Positions 61,531 through 64,000 of a stretch of 64,000 bases of DNA are shown in pieces. The position numbers and the translations under genes are program-made. Source of the stretch: Nocardia xishanensis NBRC 101358 (lineage in GTDB: Bacteria > Actinomycetota > Actinomycetes > Mycobacteriales > Mycobacteriaceae); NCBI RefSeq assembly GCF_001613365.1, contig NZ_BDCF01000014.1, forward strand, positions 124,001-188,000, given 5' to 3'. The first letter of the stretch is position 1. Each line of letters begins with the position of its first letter. Below the pieces are notes generated by a model that had not been told where the DNA came from, made no database searches, and saw only the letters and a list, made by a program, of their open reading frames with translations.

Positions 61531-62759
61531 CGGCGTGCTCCCCTCTCGTCCGCTCGCCAGCGCAGATACAAGATCGCCAGGTCGTCGTCCAAACCTCCCG
61601 CGGGGGCGGCCAATTCCTCGACCCGCCGGATCAACTCGTCGACGAACGTCTCGGTCCGCTCGGCGGGCGCGACCCGCGCCAGTTCCAGCAGACCTTCTTC
61701 GCCGAGCCGCCGACCGCCGGTTCCGACCCGACCCTCGAAAAGGCCGTCGGTGAATAGCATCAGGCCCGCGCCGTCCGGCAGGTCGACCTCGTGACAGATC
61801 CATTCCGCGCGTCCGGGCAGGAAACCGAGCGCGGGTCCGCCCGGCACATCGAGCCAGTGCAACTCCTCACCGCGCTGCCGCAGCATCCCGGGATGGCCCG
61901 CCCGCCACACGTGCACGCGACGCGTCCGCGGGTCGAGCGTCAGGCTGGTCGCGGTCGCGAAGGTCTGCCGATCGGTGCGCTCGGCGAAAAGCACCCGTTC
62001 CAGCAGACGCAACTGCCGCTGCCCGGTGACGCCGCTGAGAACCAAGGTGCGCCAAGCCAACCGCAACGCGACACCGGTGGCCGCCGCGTCGGGTCCGTGC
62101 CCGGACACATCGCCGATCACGGCGTGCACCATGCCGTCCTCGTCCTGGACCACGTCGTAGAAGTCGCCGCCGAGCAGCGAATGCGCGCGACCAGGGCGAT
62201 ACCGCGCGACCACGTCGACGGTTCGGTCCGTGCCGAGCAGGGGCGTCGGCAACAGGCCGCGCTCCAATCGGGCGTTCTCCTGAGCCCGCATCTGGCTGGC
62301 CTGGAGCGCGGCGCTGGTGCGCTCGGCCTGCTTGCGCTGGATCGCGTAACGCACCGCGCGCACGAACAATTCGGGTTCGACCCGGCCCTTCACCAGATAG
62401 TCCTGGGCGCCGGAGGCGACGGCGTCCAGCCCGGTGCGCTCTTGATCGAGGCCGGTCATCACCACGACGGCGACCTGATCGTTGTACGCGCGGATTCTTG
62501 TCAGCGCTTCCAGACCTTGGGCATCGGGCAGGTGCAGATCCAGCAGCACGCAGTCCGGAACCGTGACGCGCAGCCGCTCGCCCGCCTCGGCCAGCGTCCG
62601 CACCCACTCCAGGCGCAGCCCCTGCGCGACGTCGGCGACGAGTTCTTCGACCAGCAATGCGTCGCCAGGGTCGTCCTCGACCAGCAACATCATCGATTCC
62701 CGGCCGAGCAGACCCGCATCGACAGTGGTATCAGCATCGTGGGTGCGCAAAGACACCAC
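61527..62759 (-). CDS. Receiver-linked SpoIIE/PP2C-type phosphatase
   Basis: A 410-residue protein with an N-terminal receiver domain ([10 protein letters not shown]; phosphorylation site CVLLDLHLPDAQG, Asp74; SGAQDYLVKG lysine) and a C-terminal SpoIIE phosphatase (LGGDFYDVV, IGDVSGHGPDA, LTLDPRTRRVHVWRAGHP, LFTDGLFEGR, DDDLAILYLR). It dephosphorylates STAS anti-sigma antagonists in known systems, so it is a good partner for the STAS/RsbW pair 3 kb away. GTG 62759 or GTG 62756 is the start (GGAGG just upstream). Confidence 0.92.
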
Positions 62760-62963
62760 GGCCTCCGATCACAACGAAATGGCGATACCCGCCCAGGGCA
62801 CGCCGACATACTCAGCGGCCGGTTGCTGGACCGAGAGGCAGCAGTGATCGTATCCGATCTCGGGCGCGGAAGCGGCCGCGGCAGAGCGGGGCGGCTGCGA
62901 GCGGGAACGGTGGGGAATTGCGTGTGACAGCGCTGAGAAAGCGAAGACGCGAGGGAATCGAAG

Positions 62964-63036
62964 AGCGGATGACGGGATTCGAACCCGCGACCCTCACCTT
63001 GGCAAGGTGATGCGCTACCAGCTGCGCTACATCCGC
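62964..63036 (-). tRNA. tRNA-Gly (GCC anticodon)
   Basis: Reading the minus strand, GCGGATG pairs with CATCCGC as acceptor arms. The D-arm GCGCAGCTGGTAGCGC, the anticodon stem CACCT-TTGCCAA-GGTG loop with GCC, and the T-arm GCGGGTTCGAATCCCGT (all in consensus form) complete a 73-nt cloverleaf. The discriminator is T and CCA is not encoded. The anticodon GCC reads GGC, the common Gly codon in this GC-rich genome. Confidence 0.96.
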
Positions 63037-63141
63037 ATGCACCGCGTGGCGTCCCGAGGGCGCGTTGCCGTGCGATGGGCAACTTTAGTCGGCGGGTGCC
63101 GGTGATACAAAATCGGCCGCGACTCACATAGGTTGGGCGGC

Positions 63142-63579
63142 ATGGGTGAGGTGGTGATCGAGGTCGCCGAGAAGGCGACGGAGCAACTGGCGGAAACGGT
63201 TTCCGCGTTGAATCGGCAGCTCTCCAGCAAGCCGAGGACGCTGAGCATCGACGAGCTGGCCGAGCTGATCGAATCGCAGGCCGCACGGCTGCTGGTCGCC
63301 TACCTGGACGGCGCCCTGGTCGGCATGCTCACGCTGGTGACCTACGCCATCCCGACCGGCGTGCGCGCCAGGATCGAGGACGTGGTGATCGACGAGGCGG
63401 CCCGTGGCCGCGGCGTGGCGTTCGAGCTGACCGAGGCCGCCGTCGCACTGGCTCGCCGAGCCGGCGCCCGCACGGTGGACCTGACCTCCCGCCCCGAGCG
63501 CGAAGCCGCCAACCGGCTGTATCGCCGGGCCGGGTTCGACGTCCGCGAGTCCGTCACCTACCGGCGAACGCTCGACTGA
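63142..63579 (+). CDS. GNAT-family N-acetyltransferase
   Basis: A 145-residue acetyl-CoA-dependent transferase fold: LLVAYLDGALVGMLTLVTY, ARIEDVVIDEAARGRGVAFELTE (the acetyl-CoA binding R-G-x-G-V/A) and TSRPEREAANRLYRRAGF. Members acetylate amines, aminoglycosides or peptide N-termini; the substrate cannot be assigned. ATG 63142 lies near GGTTGGGCGGC; an earlier TTG is unlikely. Convergent with the NmrA-like gene. Confidence 0.88.
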   Translation: MGEVVIEVAEKATEQLAETVSALNRQLSSKPRTLSIDELAELIESQAARLLVAYLDGALVGMLTLVTYAIPTGVRARIEDVVIDEAARGRGVAFELTEAAVALARRAGARTVDLTSRPEREAANRLYRRAGFDVRESVTYRRTLD

Positions 63580-63606
63580 CCAGTCCTGTTTCGACGGCGA
63601 AATTCT

Positions 63607-64000
63607 TTACCGAACGGGGTCCGGCACCGCACGGAACGCGTCGGCGTGGTCCGTGGCCCAGTCCGCGTAGGTGCGGGGCGGGCGGTTGAGGACGGTGTGC
63701 ACGTCGTCGGTGCGGACGGCGTTGCGGCCCGCGCGCACATAGGCCTGACCGGCGAGTGCGCCGTCGATGTACTCGGCCGACATGCCTGCGGACAGCATGT
63801 GCTGCCGCGCCAGTTCCTCGGGAATGTCGGCGACCTCGATCGGGTGGCCGAGGACCGTCGCGAGCGCGGCGGCCTGGTCGGCGGAGGTGAGCAGTTCGGG
63901 GCCGGTGAGGGTGTAGGTGCGGCCCGCGTGGGCGGCGGATAGCAGAGCCTCGACGGCGACGGCGGCGACATCGCGCGGGTCGATGACGCCCTGTGCCCCT
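63607..64000 (-). CDS. NmrA/NAD(P)H-binding family protein (N-terminus outside window)
   Basis: The visible 130 residues are the C-terminal half: GVIDPRDVAAVAVEALLS, GRTYTLTGPELLTSADQAAAL, VLGHPIEVADIPEEL and NRPPRTYADWATDHADAFR. These are typical of atypical SDRs of the NmrA/quinone reductase-2 group, which sense or use NAD(P)H. The Rossmann motif lies beyond base 64000. Confidence 0.85.
   Translation of the reverse strand, partial: GAQGVIDPRDVAAVAVEALLSAAHAGRTYTLTGPELLTSADQAAALATVLGHPIEVADIPEELARQHMLSAGMSAEYIDGALAGQAYVRAGRNAVRTDDVHTVLNRPPRTYADWATDHADAFRAVPDPVR

Overview
The window is high-GC actinobacterial chromosome and almost certainly comes from Nocardia or a close mycolic-acid-bearing relative in the Mycobacteriales. 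The main evidence is positions 1-23175, which carry the classic mycolate/arabinogalactan locus in the same order as M. tuberculosis Rv3800c-Rv3809c (pks13, fadD32, culp6-type cutinase, mycolyltransferases, aftB, ubiA, PAP2 phosphatase, glfT2, glf). Further on come Rv3811-like and Rv3813c-like genes. No rRNA, phage, IS element or CRISPR array was seen. All function calls rest on motif recognition and gene order. No database search was run.

Layout. (1) 1-23175, minus strand: cell-envelope assembly. Glf and GlfT2 build galactan, UbiA plus the PAP2 phosphatase supply decaprenyl-phosphoryl-pentose, AftB caps arabinan, FadD32 and Pks13 condense the mycolic acid, and five tandem Ag85-type mycolyltransferases (one fused to LGFP repeats) attach it. 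A DUF732 lipoprotein and an F420-type (LLM) oxidoreductase are interleaved. (2) 23491-30419: small regulatory and accessory genes, namely an atypical SDR with a divergent TetR, three small membrane proteins, a TipAS-type MerR, and an EamA exporter with a divergent MarR. (3) 30420-35556: a ~213-bp tandem repeat, a SpoIID-like protein with an elastin-like VPGGQA tail, and a divergent LGFP-containing amidase, both probably acting on peptidoglycan. (4) 35564-46119: a HAD phosphatase, then a plus-strand oligopeptide/dipeptide ABC operon with two permeases, one fused double ATPase, three tandem binding lipoproteins and a small membrane protein. (5) 46240-49810: a Nudix hydrolase, FadR-type GntR, fatty acid hydroxylase-like protein, and TetR with a divergent AhpD-like protein sharing three operator boxes. 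(6) 49942-54793: a copper-response block with two CsoR/RicR-like operator-promoters, driving an MFS exporter and then a His-rich surface protein plus a CPx P-type ATPase. (7) 54895-58321: a RibD-like reductase, a frameshifted and truncated EF-Tu paralogue, and a lipase-maturation-factor-like membrane protein. (8) 58324-62759: a signalling module (RsbW-like kinase, STAS protein, REC-SpoIIE phosphatase, CHASE3 histidine kinase, response regulator). (9) A tRNA-Gly, a GNAT acetyltransferase and a partial NmrA-like gene close the window.

The most interesting unexplained structure is a small dispersed hairpin repeat (consensus CGCTTCGCAG ... CCTGCGAGGCGT ... CTGCGAGG). It has three clear copies and one divergent copy, all at gene 3' ends; one lies exactly where the EF-Tu paralogue is truncated. 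Other notable items are the paired or triple operator boxes beside the regulators, the repeat-derived protein tails, and the mycolyltransferase expansion.
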